From NCBI RefSeq assembly GCF_001580455.1, contig NZ_CP010951.1, forward strand, positions 2,567,001-2,631,000: a stretch of DNA of 64,000 nucleotides. The letters run 5' to 3'. Positions 25,976 through 35,454 of the stretch are shown one piece after another (positions within the stretch are counted from its first letter, which is position 1; the number at the start of each line of letters is the position of its first letter). The DNA comes from Ramlibacter tataouinensis. Lineage in GTDB: Bacteria; Pseudomonadota; Gammaproteobacteria; Burkholderiales; Burkholderiaceae_C. A program made the translations under genes and the position numbers. A model generated the notes under the pieces. That model worked only from the letters and a program-made list of their open reading frames with translations, was not told the origin of the DNA and did no database searches.

Positions 25976-26767
25976 ATGCGTGATGACTGGAACACCCTGA
26001 AGCTTTACCGGCCTGCCGAACAGGTCTTGACGCTGGCGATGAACCGGCCGGCGCGGCGCAACGCGGTCAGTTTCGAGATGGCGAGCGAACTTCTGGCGTG
26101 CCTGACCGAGCTCCATGCCTGCCAGGACTTCCGGGTGCTCATTCTCACGGGTGAGGGCTCGGCCTTCGGCGCCGGCGCTGACCTGAAGGAGCGGGTTCAT
26201 CTGACGCCTGAAATCGTCCAGCGGCAACGCCATGCCGGGCTGCAGATCGTCGAACTGCTGGAAGCATTCCCGGTGCCCGTCATCGCGATGATCAACGGCC
26301 CGGCGTTCGCCGGGTCCCTGGAACTGGCGCTGGCCTGTGACATCCGGGTCGCCTCCGACCGGGCGGTCCTGGCGCTCACCGAGCTGCGCAACACCGGTTC
26401 GTTTCCCGGTGCCGGCGGCCCGGTTCGCCTGACCAAGATGGTCGGCCGCGGCCGCGCCAGCTACATCGTGCTCAGTGCACGCCAGTTCTCCGCGCAGGAG
26501 GCCTTCCAGCTCGGTTTCGTGGAGCTGGTCGTTCCGCATGCTGAATTGCGGGAGCGGACCTTGGCGCTGGCGGGCGAGATCGCCGGCAACAGCCCGGTGG
26601 GCGTGGCCGCGGCCCGGCAGCTGATCCGGCAAAGCGTCGATCTCGATACCGGCGCGGCAACCGCGCTGTCGCAGGCCATGCGCGACCCGCTGGACGGCGG
26701 CGACGACTACACGGAAGGTCTCACGGCGTGGCTGGGAGGCCGGTCGCCGGAGTTCAGGAGTCCCTAG
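25976..26767 (+). CDS. Enoyl-CoA hydratase/isomerase family protein
   Basis: 263-aa crotonase. The oxyanion loop is SAFGAGADLKERVHL. Both Glu residues used by classical hydratases are visible, in AGSLELALACD and in LTELRNTGSFPGAGG. It hydrates a 2-enoyl-CoA, in keeping with the synthetases and SDR of the same island. It is the last gene of the right arm, 39 bases after the permease. It is only distantly similar to the liuC-like gene at 918, where one Glu is missing. Confidence 0.88.
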   Translation: MRDDWNTLKLYRPAEQVLTLAMNRPARRNAVSFEMASELLACLTELHACQDFRVLILTGEGSAFGAGADLKERVHLTPEIVQRQRHAGLQIVELLEAFPVPVIAMINGPAFAGSLELALACDIRVASDRAVLALTELRNTGSFPGAGGPVRLTKMVGRGRASYIVLSARQFSAQEAFQLGFVELVVPHAELRERTLALAGEIAGNSPVGVAAARQLIRQSVDLDTGAATALSQAMRDPLDGGDDYTEGLTAWLGGRSPEFRSP

Positions 26768-26907
26768 CACGGGCGGCCGCTGCCGCGGAAACTTCCGATC
26801 TGGTGGGGGAAGGTCGTTGGGGCACCACGCCGTGGATAACCACATGGCGGGACTTGGCAAGGCGGTATCTCTAGAATGTTCCGCCTTCGACCGAAAGAAC
26901 CTCCCGC

Positions 26908-29900
26908 ATGACCCAGGGACAGATCCGCATCCGCGGCGCGCGCCAGCACAACCTCAAGAACCTCGACCTCGACCTGCGCACGGGCGAGCTGACCGTCGTC
27001 ACCGGTCCGAGCGGATCGGGCAAGTCGAGCCTGGTTTTCGACACGCTCTACGCCGAAGGGCAGCGGCGCTACGTCGAGACCTTTTCGGCCTACGCCCGCC
27101 AGTTCCTGGATCGCATGGACAAGCCCGCGGTTGACCGGGTGGAAGGGGTGCCGCCCGCCATCGCCATCGACCAGACCAACCCGGTGCGCTCCTCGCGCTC
27201 CACGGTCGGCACCATGACCGAGCTGAACGACCACCTGAAGCTGCTGTTCGCGCGGGCCGCGCAGCTGTTCGACCGCCAGACCGGGCTCTTGGTGCGGCAC
27301 GACTCGCCGGACAGCATCTACGACGAACTGAAGCGCCGCACCGCGCAGGACGATCCGCGCCTGGTGCTGACCTTCCCGGTGGAACTGCCGGCCAGCACCA
27401 CCACCGAGGAAGTCGAGCAATGGCTGGCCGCCAGCGGCTTCACCCGGGTGCACGGGCAGCGAGAGGTGGCGACGGTGACCGGCCCGCGCAAGGTGCTGGA
27501 CGTGGTGGCCGATCGCTTCCGCCTGCAGAACACCGAACGGGCGCGCGCCATCGAGGCGATCGAGGTCGCGCTCAAGCGCGGGTCGGGGCGCCTGTCGGTG
27601 TACCGCCAGCTGGCCGACGAGAGCTTCGACTGCTGGAAGTTCTCCACCGGCCTGCACTGCCCGGACAGCGACATCCGCTACGCCGACCCGATTCCGTCGA
27701 TGTTCTCGTTCAACTCGCCGGTCGGCGCCTGCGACGCCTGCCGCGGCTTCGGCCGCGTGATCGGCGTCGACTGGGGCCTGGTGATTCCCAACGACAAGCT
27801 GACGCTGCGCGCTGGCGCGATCCGTCCGATCCAGACGCCCGCGTGGTCGGAGTGCCAGGACGACCTGATGCGCCACGCTGAGGCCGCCGGCGTTCCGCGC
27901 GACACGCCCTGGTACAAGCTCACGCCGGAGCAGAAGGCCTGGGTGATCGAAGGGACGCCCGGCTACAAGGAGGGCAACTGGAGCAAGCAGTGGTACGGCA
28001 TGCGGCGCTTCTTCCAGTACCTGGAGAGCAAGGCCTACAAGATGCACATCCGCGTTCTGCTGTCCAAGTACCGCAGCTACACGCCCTGCGAGACGTGCGG
28101 CGGCGCGCGCCTGAAGCTGGAAAGCCTGCTGTGGCGCCTCGGCACCAAGGAGGACGCCGACGCGGTGATCGAGCCCTCGCGCCGCTTCATGCCGGTCGGC
28201 GTGAAGTGGACGCGCGAGCAGCTCGAAGCGATGCCGGGCCTGGCCCTGCACGACCTGATGCTGATGCCGATCGACAAGCTGCGCCGCTTCTTCGACCGGG
28301 TCGAACCGCAGGCCGAAGCCGCGCACGCCGGCCAGGGCGACCTGCAGGCGCTCAAGCTGCTGTTTGATGAGATCAACACGCGGCTGAAGTACCTGGTCGA
28401 CGTGGGCATCGGCTACCTCGCTCTGGACCGGCAGAGCCGCACGCTTTCTGGCGGCGAGGTGCAGCGCATCAACCTCACGACGGCGCTGGGGACCTCGCTG
28501 GTGAACACGCTGTTCGTGCTGGACGAGCCCAGCATCGGCCTGCACCCGCGCGACATGCACCGCATCACCGAGGCGATGATGCGGCTGCGCGACGCCGGCA
28601 ACACGCTGGTGGTGGTGGAGCACGACCCCGCGGTGATGATCGCGGCCGACCGCATCATCGACATGGGGCCGGGGCCGGGCGAGCGTGGCGGGCAGATCGT
28701 GTTCGACGGCACCACCGCGCAGCTGCGCCAGGCCGATACGCTCACCGGCGCCTACCTGGGCGCGCGCAAGCACGTGGGCATGGGCTTCAAGCGCGCGGTG
28801 ACCGAAGCGACGCCGCGGCTGATCCTGGAAGGGGCCCGCCAGCACAACCTGCGCGACCTCGCGGTCGAGTTCCCGCTGCAGCGGCTGGTGGTGGTGACCG
28901 GGGTGTCCGGCTCGGGCAAGTCCAGCCTGATCCAGGATGTGCTGGCGCCGGCGCTGATGCGGCATTTCGGCAAGGCGACCGACTCGCCGGGCGCGCATGA
29001 CCGCCTGCTGGGCGCCGATCACCTGGGCGACGTGGTGTTCGTCGATCAGTCGCCGATCGGCAAGACCGCGCGTTCCAACCCGGTGAGCTATGTGGGCGCC
29101 TGGGATGCGATCCGCGAGATCTTCGCCACCGCGCCGCTGGCCAGGCAGCGCGGCTACACCGCGTCCAAGTTCTCCTTCAATTCCGGCGACGGCCGCTGCC
29201 CCACCTGCGGCGGCTCCGGCTTCGAGCACGTGGAGATGCAGTTCCTGTCGGACGTGTACCTGCGCTGCCCGGATTGCGACGGCAAGCGCTACCGGCCCGA
29301 GATCCTGGAACTCACCATCGAGCGACAGGCGGCGGGCGGCAAGGCGCGCGTGCTGAACGTGGCCGATGTGCTGGAGCTCACGGTGAGCGAGGCGGCGCAG
29401 CTCTTCGCCAACGACCGCGAGGTGATCCGCGCGCTGCAGCCGATCGCCGACGTCGGACTGGAATACGTCAAGCTGGGCCAGCCGGTACCCACGCTGTCCG
29501 GCGGCGAGTCGCAGCGCCTGAAGCTGGCCGGCTTCCTGGCGCAGGCGGCGAAGAACGGCTCGGCCACGCGCCAGGGCCTGGCGACCAAGGGCGTGCTGTT
29601 CATGTTCGACGAGCCCACCACCGGGCTGCATTTCGACGACATCGCTAAGCTGATGCGCGCCTTGCGCAAGCTGCTCGAAGGCGGCAACTCCATCGTCGTG
29701 ATCGAGCACAACCTCGATGTGATCCGCGCGGCGGACTGGCTGATTGACCTGGGGCCGGAAGGCGGCGACGCCGGCGGCCTGCTGGTCGCCGAAGGCCCGC
29801 CGGAGGAAGTGCGCCACCACCCGAGTTCGCACACCGCCAAGGCCTTGCGTGAATACGACTTGACCTTGGGTGCGGCGGAAGAACCGAAGGCCGTTTACTC

Positions 29901-32736
29901 CCTCCCCCACCGGGGGAGGGCAGGGGTGGGGGCGCTCGACGGCGCGAGATACGCGAAATTGGACTCTGACCCCAATTTGGTGAATTCGGCGATCCAGATC
30001 GTCAATGCCCGCGAGCACAACCTGAAGTCGCTGTCGGTGAACGTGCCGCACAACCGCTTCAGCGTGATCACCGGGGTGTCGGGCTCGGGCAAGTCGACGC
30101 TGGCCTTCGACATCCTGTTCAACGAGGGGCAGCGGCGCTACCTGGAATCGCTCAACGCCTATGCGCGCAGCATCGTGCAGCCGGCCGGGCGGCCGGAGGT
30201 CGATGCGGTGTACGGCATTCCGCCCACGGTGGCGATCGAGCAGCGGCTGTCGCGCGGCGGGCGCAAGTCCACCGTGGGCACCACCACCGAGGTGTGGCAC
30301 TTCCTGCGCCTGCTCTACGTGAAGCTGGGCACGCAGCACTGCGTGCACGATGGCACGCCGGTGCGGCCGCAGACGCCGGACAGCATCGCCGCGCAGCTGA
30401 TGCGCAAGTACAAGGGCCAGCACATCGGCCTGCTGGCGCCGCTGGTGGTCAACCGCAAGGGCGTGTACACCGAGCTGGCCGAATGGGCGCGGCCGCGCGG
30501 CTACACCCACCTGCGGGTGGACGGCAACTTCCTGCCGACCACCGGCTTCCCGCGCATCGACCGCTTCAAGGAGCACACCATCGAACTGCCGGTGTGCGAC
30601 CTCGACATCACACCGGCCAACGAGGAGCTGCTGCGCGCCAAGCTCGCCGAGGCGCTGGAGCATGGCAAGGGCGTGCTGCACGTGCTGGCGCCGCTGGATG
30701 GGCTGCGCGGCGCGATGATGGCCGGCGAGGGCCGCCATCACCACATCGGCAAGGTCGAGGTGTTCTCGACCAAGCGCGCCTGCCCGGAATGCGGCACCAG
30801 CTACCCGGAGCTCGATCCGCGCCTGTTCTCCTACAACAGCAAGCACGGCTGGTGCCCCGACTGCGTGGGCACCGGCGTGAAGCTCAGCCGCGAGCAGCGC
30901 AAGGCCTACGACGATACCCTCCGCAGCGACGAGGACAAGGGCCGCGAGCAGACCTTCGCCGAACCCGAGGTGGAGGACGTGAGCGACGAATCCTGCTCCT
31001 CGTGCGGCGGCACGCGCCTCAACCTGCAGGCGCGCCATGTGAAGTTCAGCGCCACCGGCATTGCCGAGATCGCCGCCCTCTCGGTGAGCGAGGTGCGCCG
31101 CTGGATCGAAGGCCTGCAGGCCGGCAGCGTGCTGAGCGATCGCGAGCAGGGCATCGCGCGCGACCTGATCCCCGAGATCAAAAGCCGACTGGAGTTCCTG
31201 GAGGAAGTCGGGCTGGGCTACCTGACGCTGGACCGTGGCGCGCCCACGCTGTCCGGCGGCGAGGCGCAGCGCATCCGCCTGGCCGCGCAGCTCGGGTCCA
31301 ACCTGCAGGGCGTGTGCTATGTGCTGGATGAGCCGACCATCGGCCTGCATGCGCGCGACAACCAGATCCTGCTGGATGCGTTGCACAAGCTCGGCAGCAA
31401 GGGCAACACCCTGGTGGTGGTGGAGCACGACGAGGACACCATCCGCCGCGCCGACCACATCATCGACATCGGCCCCAGCGCGGGCAAGCGGGGCGGCCGG
31501 GTGGTGGCGCAGGGCAGCGCCAGCGAGATCTCGGCCGCCGAGGAGTCGGTGACGGGGCGTTACCTGCTGCATGCGATGAAGCATCCGGTGAAGCCGCGGC
31601 GCGAGGTTGGCTTGAATGGAGCGCCCCTCACCCCAGCCCCCGCCCCGGAGGGGAGAGGAGGCAACCCCGGCACCGAGGGCCAGCTCCAGCTGCGCGGCGC
31701 CGACCTGCACAACCTGCAGGACGTCGACGTCGACGTCCCGCTGCGTCGACTGGTCGCCGTGACCGGCGTGTCTGGCTCCGGCAAGTCCACGCTGGCGCGC
31801 GACGTGCTGCTGGCCAACGTGCAGGCCGCGGTGCAGCAGCGCGCCACCAAGGCGGGCCGCGATGCCGACGCGCGCGGCAAGCGCCCGGCATGGATCGGCT
31901 GCCAGGGGCTGGACGGCTACCAGGCGGTCGACCGCGTGCTGGAAGTCGACCAGACGCCCATCGGCAAGACGCCGCGCTCCTGTCCCGCGACCTACATCGG
32001 CTTCTGGGACACGATCCGCCGGCTGTTCGCCGACACCCTGGAGGCGAAAGCGCGCGGCTACGGGCCGGGTCGTTTCTCGTTCAACACCGGGGAGGGGCGC
32101 TGCCCGGTCTGCGAAGGGCAGGGCGTGCGCACCATCGCGATGAGCTTCCTGCCGGACGTGAAGGTGCCCTGCGAGTCCTGCCACGGCGCGCGCTTCAATC
32201 CCGAAACGCTGGCCGTCACCTGGCGCGGCAAGAGCATCGGCGACGTGCTGCAGATGGAAGTCGATGAGGCGGTGGCTTTCTTCGCCAGCATGCCGGCCAT
32301 CAGCCATCCGCTGCAGCTGCTCAAGGACGTGGGCTTGGGCTACCTCACCCTGGGGCAGCCTTCCCCGACCCTGTCAGGCGGCGAGGCACAGCGCATCAAG
32401 CTGGTCACCGAGCTGTCGAAGGTGCGCGACGACATCACGCGCCGCGGCCAGAAGGCGCCGCACACGCTCTATGTGCTGGACGAGCCCACGGTCGGGCTGC
32501 ACATGGCTGACGTGGAGAAGCTGGCGCGTGTGCTGCACCGCCTGGTGGACGGCGGCCACAGCGTAATCGTGATCGAGCACGACCTGGACATCATCGCCGA
32601 AGCCGACTGGGTGATCGACCTGGGCCCGGAAGGGGGCGGCGAGGGCGGCCGCGTGGTGGCGGCCGCGTCGCCCGAGCAGCTGGTGATCCGCGGGACCCAC
32701 ACCGGCCGCGCGCTGGCGCCGGTGCTGGCGCGATAG
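26908..32736 (+). CDS. uvrA: Double-length excinuclease ABC subunit A (tandem UvrA)
   Basis: 1942 aa, about twice the usual ~950. Residues 1 to about 990 form one UvrA: Walker A GPSGSGKSS, ABC signatures LSGGEVQR and LSGGESQR, Walker A GVSGSGKSS and zinc Cys pairs (CDAC, CETC, CPTC, CPDC). Residues about 1030-1942 form a second UvrA with its own GVSGSGKST motifs, CPEC/CPDC and CPVC/CESC pairs and LSGGEAQR signatures. All four nucleotide sites look intact. UvrA finds damaged DNA with UvrB in nucleotide excision repair, normally as a dimer; this form would be a covalent dimer. The linkers near residues 990-1031 and 1565-1592 come from intergenic repeats. ATG 26908 follows an AAGAACCTCCCGC leader. 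Confidence 0.92.
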   Translation: MTQGQIRIRGARQHNLKNLDLDLRTGELTVVTGPSGSGKSSLVFDTLYAEGQRRYVETFSAYARQFLDRMDKPAVDRVEGVPPAIAIDQTNPVRSSRSTVGTMTELNDHLKLLFARAAQLFDRQTGLLVRHDSPDSIYDELKRRTAQDDPRLVLTFPVELPASTTTEEVEQWLAASGFTRVHGQREVATVTGPRKVLDVVADRFRLQNTERARAIEAIEVALKRGSGRLSVYRQLADESFDCWKFSTGLHCPDSDIRYADPIPSMFSFNSPVGACDACRGFGRVIGVDWGLVIPNDKLTLRAGAIRPIQTPAWSECQDDLMRHAEAAGVPRDTPWYKLTPEQKAWVIEGTPGYKEGNWSKQWYGMRRFFQYLESKAYKMHIRVLLSKYRSYTPCETCGGARLKLESLLWRLGTKEDADAVIEPSRRFMPVGVKWTREQLEAMPGLALHDLMLMPIDKLRRFFDRVEPQAEAAHAGQGDLQALKLLFDEINTRLKYLVDVGIGYLALDRQSRTLSGGEVQRINLTTALGTSLVNTLFVLDEPSIGLHPRDMHRITEAMMRLRDAGNTLVVVEHDPAVMIAADRIIDMGPGPGERGGQIVFDGTTAQLRQADTLTGAYLGARKHVGMGFKRAVTEATPRLILEGARQHNLRDLAVEFPLQRLVVVTGVSGSGKSSLIQDVLAPALMRHFGKATDSPGAHDRLLGADHLGDVVFVDQSPIGKTARSNPVSYVGAWDAIREIFATAPLARQRGYTASKFSFNSGDGRCPTCGGSGFEHVEMQFLSDVYLRCPDCDGKRYRPEILELTIERQAAGGKARVLNVADVLELTVSEAAQLFANDREVIRALQPIADVGLEYVKLGQPVPTLSGGESQRLKLAGFLAQAAKNGSATRQGLATKGVLFMFDEPTTGLHFDDIAKLMRALRKLLEGGNSIVVIEHNLDVIRAADWLIDLGPEGGDAGGLLVAEGPPEEVRHHPSSHTAKALREYDLTLGAAEEPKAVYSLPHRGRAGVGALDGARYAKLDSDPNLVNSAIQIVNAREHNLKSLSVNVPHNRFSVITGVSGSGKSTLAFDILFNEGQRRYLESLNAYARSIVQPAGRPEVDAVYGIPPTVAIEQRLSRGGRKSTVGTTTEVWHFLRLLYVKLGTQHCVHDGTPVRPQTPDSIAAQLMRKYKGQHIGLLAPLVVNRKGVYTELAEWARPRGYTHLRVDGNFLPTTGFPRIDRFKEHTIELPVCDLDITPANEELLRAKLAEALEHGKGVLHVLAPLDGLRGAMMAGEGRHHHIGKVEVFSTKRACPECGTSYPELDPRLFSYNSKHGWCPDCVGTGVKLSREQRKAYDDTLRSDEDKGREQTFAEPEVEDVSDESCSSCGGTRLNLQARHVKFSATGIAEIAALSVSEVRRWIEGLQAGSVLSDREQGIARDLIPEIKSRLEFLEEVGLGYLTLDRGAPTLSGGEAQRIRLAAQLGSNLQGVCYVLDEPTIGLHARDNQILLDALHKLGSKGNTLVVVEHDEDTIRRADHIIDIGPSAGKRGGRVVAQGSASEISAAEESVTGRYLLHAMKHPVKPRREVGLNGAPLTPAPAPEGRGGNPGTEGQLQLRGADLHNLQDVDVDVPLRRLVAVTGVSGSGKSTLARDVLLANVQAAVQQRATKAGRDADARGKRPAWIGCQGLDGYQAVDRVLEVDQTPIGKTPRSCPATYIGFWDTIRRLFADTLEAKARGYGPGRFSFNTGEGRCPVCEGQGVRTIAMSFLPDVKVPCESCHGARFNPETLAVTWRGKSIGDVLQMEVDEAVAFFASMPAISHPLQLLKDVGLGYLTLGQPSPTLSGGEAQRIKLVTELSKVRDDITRRGQKAPHTLYVLDEPTVGLHMADVEKLARVLHRLVDGGHSVIVIEHDLDIIAEADWVIDLGPEGGGEGGRVVAAASPEQLVIRGTHTGRALAPVLAR
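29900..29978 (+). repeat. Repeat-derived linker in uvrA (G-rich REP-like unit plus AATTGG palindrome)
   Basis: Bases 29900-29938 match 42447-42485 (between ahcY and tlyA) at 38 of 39 positions. Next, AAATTGG (29956-29962) pairs with CCAATTT (29972-29978) around ACTCTGACC, a second small palindrome. The stretch is translated in frame and joins the two UvrA units. Confidence 0.75.
31621..31661 (+). repeat. Second REP-like unit inside uvrA, between ABC halves of the second module
   Basis: GCGCCCCTCACCCC followed by CCCCGGAGGGGAGAGG matches, with small changes, the right half of the repeat pair at 42498-42538. It is read in frame as a Pro/Gly-rich linker (APLTPAPAPEGRGGNPG) immediately before a new ABC domain. 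Confidence 0.7.
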
Positions 32737-32770
32737 GACTCCCCGCGCAGCCCGATCACACGCTGTGAAG

Positions 32771-32839
32771 AACCGGCTTTGCCGGGCCTCTTTAACTGAT
32801 CAGGCGATTCAGGAAACTCGCGCAGCGAATTTCCTGAAT
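32771..32839. terminator. Convergent terminator region between uvrA and the outer-membrane protein gene
   Basis: Two hairpins lie between the converging stops. CCGGC-TTT-GCCGG (32773-32785) precedes CCTCTTTAA. Then ATTCAGGAAA (32807-32816) pairs perfectly with TTTCCTGAAT (32830-32839). The second could end transcription from either side, although its T-run is short. Confidence 0.5.
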
Positions 32840-32846
32840 GAGTCTA

Positions 32847-33407
32847 TTACCAGTGCCAGCCGCCGTAGATCGTCAGGCCGTCGACGTGGCTGTTGCTCTG
32901 ATTGGAGTAACGCATCCAGTCGATTCCCACGTACGCGTTCGGGGTGAACCGGTAGTTCGCGCCCAGGCCCCAGGCAAAGTCGTCCTGGCCTTCCGTGCGC
33001 CCGATGAAGCCGGTGCGATCGACCTCCACCTTGGTGTGGGCGTAGCCCAGGCGGCCGAAGAACTCGAACTGCTGATACGCGTATTTCGGCTTGACCCAGA
33101 GGCCGTACATGTAATCCAGCTTGGCCTGGACGCTGGTCGGAACACCGCCGATCGCGATGCCCTTGTCGTCGTCGTCGATGCCCCAGGCGCCTGCGGCTTC
33201 GACCGCGAAGAACGGATGGAAGTCGTACCCGATGATGCCGCGTATCGCCCCGGGCCGGAGGCTGGTGCCAAATGCGTCGATCTTCAGCTGCGTATAGCCG
33301 AGTTCCCCGTAAAGGCCCGCGGTGCTCCACTGCGGCATCGTCATCTGGGCCTGGGCGCTGCCCAGCAAAAGAAATGCGGCACCGGCCGCGGTCGCGAGTC
33401 GTTTCAT
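32847..33407 (-). CDS. Small outer-membrane beta-barrel protein
   Basis: 186 aa. A Sec signal peptide (MKRLATAAGAAFLLLGSAQAQ) is followed by alternating amphipathic strands typical of an 8-stranded OmpA/OmpW-like barrel (GLYGELGYTQLKI, RGIIGYDFHPFFAVEAAGAWGI, FEFFGRLGYAHTKVEV, FAWGLGANYRFTPNAYVGIDWMRY). The protein ends in Trp, compatible with an outer-membrane terminal aromatic signal. The role is unknown; similar proteins are porin-like or adhesin-like. The start MKRLATA is chosen because the long frame upstream lacks a signal peptide. Confidence 0.82.
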   Translation of the reverse strand: MKRLATAAGAAFLLLGSAQAQMTMPQWSTAGLYGELGYTQLKIDAFGTSLRPGAIRGIIGYDFHPFFAVEAAGAWGIDDDDKGIAIGGVPTSVQAKLDYMYGLWVKPKYAYQQFEFFGRLGYAHTKVEVDRTGFIGRTEGQDDFAWGLGANYRFTPNAYVGIDWMRYSNQSNSHVDGLTIYGGWHW

Positions 33408-33674
33408 CTGAATATCCCTGGGTTCAGTGATTGGGTTTCTTCCTTGTATGACTCCAGCGGGGGAGTCCGGCCAGAAAGGCCATACGTATCCTGCCCGCGG
33501 CGCCCATCCGCCGTTTCTTGTTGAGCGTGTGTCTTTTGCAACGAGTCGGCTAGACGCGACACGACGGTGCCGTTCGCAGGAGTCGCCTGTGTGACGGCAC
33601 AGGGGGACAGTCCCGATGCGCGCGCCGCACACAGGCGTTCCAATGCGCGCACTTTCCCAATCAGAGGACATCCG

Positions 33675-34637
33675 ATGCGCCGTCGCCACCTCGTGCAGCT
33701 CGCCGCTGCCACCATCGCCGCCCCTTCGCTGTCGGCATTCGCCCAGGCCTTTCCGGCCAAGCCGATCAGGTTGCTGGTCGCCTTCCCGGCGGGCGGCCCC
33801 ACCGACATCACCATGCGCTCGCTCGCCGACAACGCCTCCAAGGTGCTGGGCCAGCCGGTGGTGATCGAGAACAAGCCGGGCGCGGGCGGCACGCTGCCGG
33901 CGCAGCAGCTCCAGACCACCTCGGCGGACGGCTACACGCTGGCGCAGATTCCGCTGGGCGTGTTCCGGCTGCCCTACACCACCAAGATCAACTGGGACCC
34001 GGTCAAGGACATCGCCTACGTCATCAACGTCACCGGCTACGCCTTCGGCATCGTGGCGCCGACCGACGGCCCCATCAAGAACTGGAATGACTTCGTCGCC
34101 TACGCCAAGGCCAACCCCGGCAAGCTCAGCTACGGATCCACCGGCACGCTGACCAGCCCGCACCTGACCACGGAACTGATTGCGCAGAAGCTCGGTCTTG
34201 TGCTCAACCACATTCCGTACAAGGGCAGCGCCGATTTGAACCAGGCCATCCTCGGCGGCCAGCTGATGGCGGCGGCCGACTCCACCGGTTTCGCGCCGCT
34301 GGTCGAATCGGGCAAGCTGCGCGTGCTCAACACCTGGGGCGAGCAGCGCCTGGCGAAGTTCCCCGACGCGCCCACGCTCAAGGAGCTGGGCATCGACATC
34401 GTGCAGAACTCGCCCTTCGGCATCGGCGCGCCGCGCGGCACGCCGCCGGATGTGGTCAAGAAGCTGCACGACGCCTTCAAGAAGGCGATGGAAGAGCCCA
34501 GCTACGTGCAGTCGCTGGCGCGCTACGACATGCTGCCGATCTACATGGACTCGGCGCAGTACGCCCGCTTCGCGCAGGAGACCTTCCAGCGCGAGAAGGC
34601 GCTGGTCGAAAAGCTCGGCCTGGGCAAGCCGCAGTAG
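33675..34637 (+). CDS. Tripartite tricarboxylate transporter substrate-binding protein (Bug family)
   Basis: 320-aa periplasmic receptor. The N-terminus has MRRRHLVQLAAATIAAPSLS followed by AFAQ, a Sec or Tat-like signal. The mature start FPAKPIRLLVAFPAGGPTDITMR and the block VIENKPGAGGTLPAQQ are typical of the Bug (Bordetella uptake gene) family, as are YGSTGTLTSPHL and IPYKGSADLNQAILGGQL. These receptors are very abundant in Burkholderiales and often orphaned, as here, since no TctA/TctB genes lie nearby. The ligand is probably a carboxylate. The 267 bases upstream hold no other gene. Confidence 0.93.
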   Translation: MRRRHLVQLAAATIAAPSLSAFAQAFPAKPIRLLVAFPAGGPTDITMRSLADNASKVLGQPVVIENKPGAGGTLPAQQLQTTSADGYTLAQIPLGVFRLPYTTKINWDPVKDIAYVINVTGYAFGIVAPTDGPIKNWNDFVAYAKANPGKLSYGSTGTLTSPHLTTELIAQKLGLVLNHIPYKGSADLNQAILGGQLMAAADSTGFAPLVESGKLRVLNTWGEQRLAKFPDAPTLKELGIDIVQNSPFGIGAPRGTPPDVVKKLHDAFKKAMEEPSYVQSLARYDMLPIYMDSAQYARFAQETFQREKALVEKLGLGKPQ

Positions 34638-34671
34638 CGGCGATTCGGGCGGCTTCGGCGCTTCGGGCGCC

Positions 34672-35454
34672 TCAGCGCGCGGCGAGGATGGCGGCCGTCA
34701 CTTCCGCGAAGCCGGCGCCGCGCTCGCTCGGTGTGATGTACCTCGGCGGGTGCGTGAGCTCCGCCTCGAAGCGCCGGATGTTGGCCACGCCCACGCTGTG
34801 CGGGAAGCATTCGAACATCAGCACATCGTTGGTGGAGTCGCCCACGTAGACCCAGTGCTCGATCTCGGCGTCGAGCTCGCGGCCGAGCAATGTGCGCACG
34901 ATCCAGCGCGCGCCGGCCAGCTTATTGTGCTCGCCATACCAGCCATTGATGTGGATCGAGCTGACGGTGGCGGTCATGCCCTCGGCCTGCATCAGCCGCA
35001 CCACCTGCGCGATGCGCCCGGCTGGCAGGTGGGCGAACTCGCTGTGGTCGATTGCGATGTCGGTTTCGCGGCCGGCGCTGTCGCGCGCGATCGTCGCCCC
35101 CGGCACTTCCGCCAGCACCCGCTGCGCGACCTGCTGCATGCGCCGGAAGTTGAGCTCGCGCTCGTCGGGCGCCTGCTGGTAGAGCTTGACCAGGCCATCG
35201 CCCTCGCGCAGCACCGCGACCGAACCGTTCTCCGCCACGATGGCATCGACGGGCCAAGCGCGGGCGAAGGGTTCGCTCCAGCCGACCGGACGGCCGGTGA
35301 TCGGGATGACGTGGATGCCGGCCGCCCGCAGCCGGCCCAGCGCGGCCAGCGCGTCGGCGGTGATGGCGCCCTCCGTGGTCAGCGTGTCGTCGATGTCCGT
35401 GAAGACACCGCGGATCGACAGGCCCGAAAAGGCAGGTGCGCTGAGCGGGATCAC
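34672..35454 (-). CDS. HAD-IIB family hydrolase (sugar-phosphatase type)
   Basis: 260 aa from a GTG start at 35454 that overlaps the TGA of the preceding peptidase gene (GTGA). HAD motif I is VFTDIDDTLT, motif II lies in VIPITGRP, the Lys motif in HNKLAG and motif IV is VYVGDSTNDVLMF. The C2-type cap (residues about 85-185) places it with HAD-IIB phosphatases such as mannosyl-3-phosphoglycerate phosphatase and Cof-type proteins. The substrate is unknown. Translational coupling to an S41 peptidase gene has no obvious functional meaning. Confidence 0.85.
   Translation of the reverse strand: MIPLSAPAFSGLSIRGVFTDIDDTLTTEGAITADALAALGRLRAAGIHVIPITGRPVGWSEPFARAWPVDAIVAENGSVAVLREGDGLVKLYQQAPDERELNFRRMQQVAQRVLAEVPGATIARDSAGRETDIAIDHSEFAHLPAGRIAQVVRLMQAEGMTATVSSIHINGWYGEHNKLAGARWIVRTLLGRELDAEIEHWVYVGDSTNDVLMFECFPHSVGVANIRRFEAELTHPPRYITPSERGAGFAEVTAAILAAR

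Noticed and set aside
26764..32307. A 1847-aa open frame on the minus strand opposite uvrA
   Set aside because: It is the antisense shadow of a long GC-rich gene. The product is a low-complexity His/Arg/Ala/Gly mix with no domain and no ribosome site, while the plus strand is a clear UvrA.
33567..33674. An N-terminal extension of the Bug receptor from the longer frame
   Set aside because: Starting at 33675 gives a normal signal peptide; the extension would hide it.
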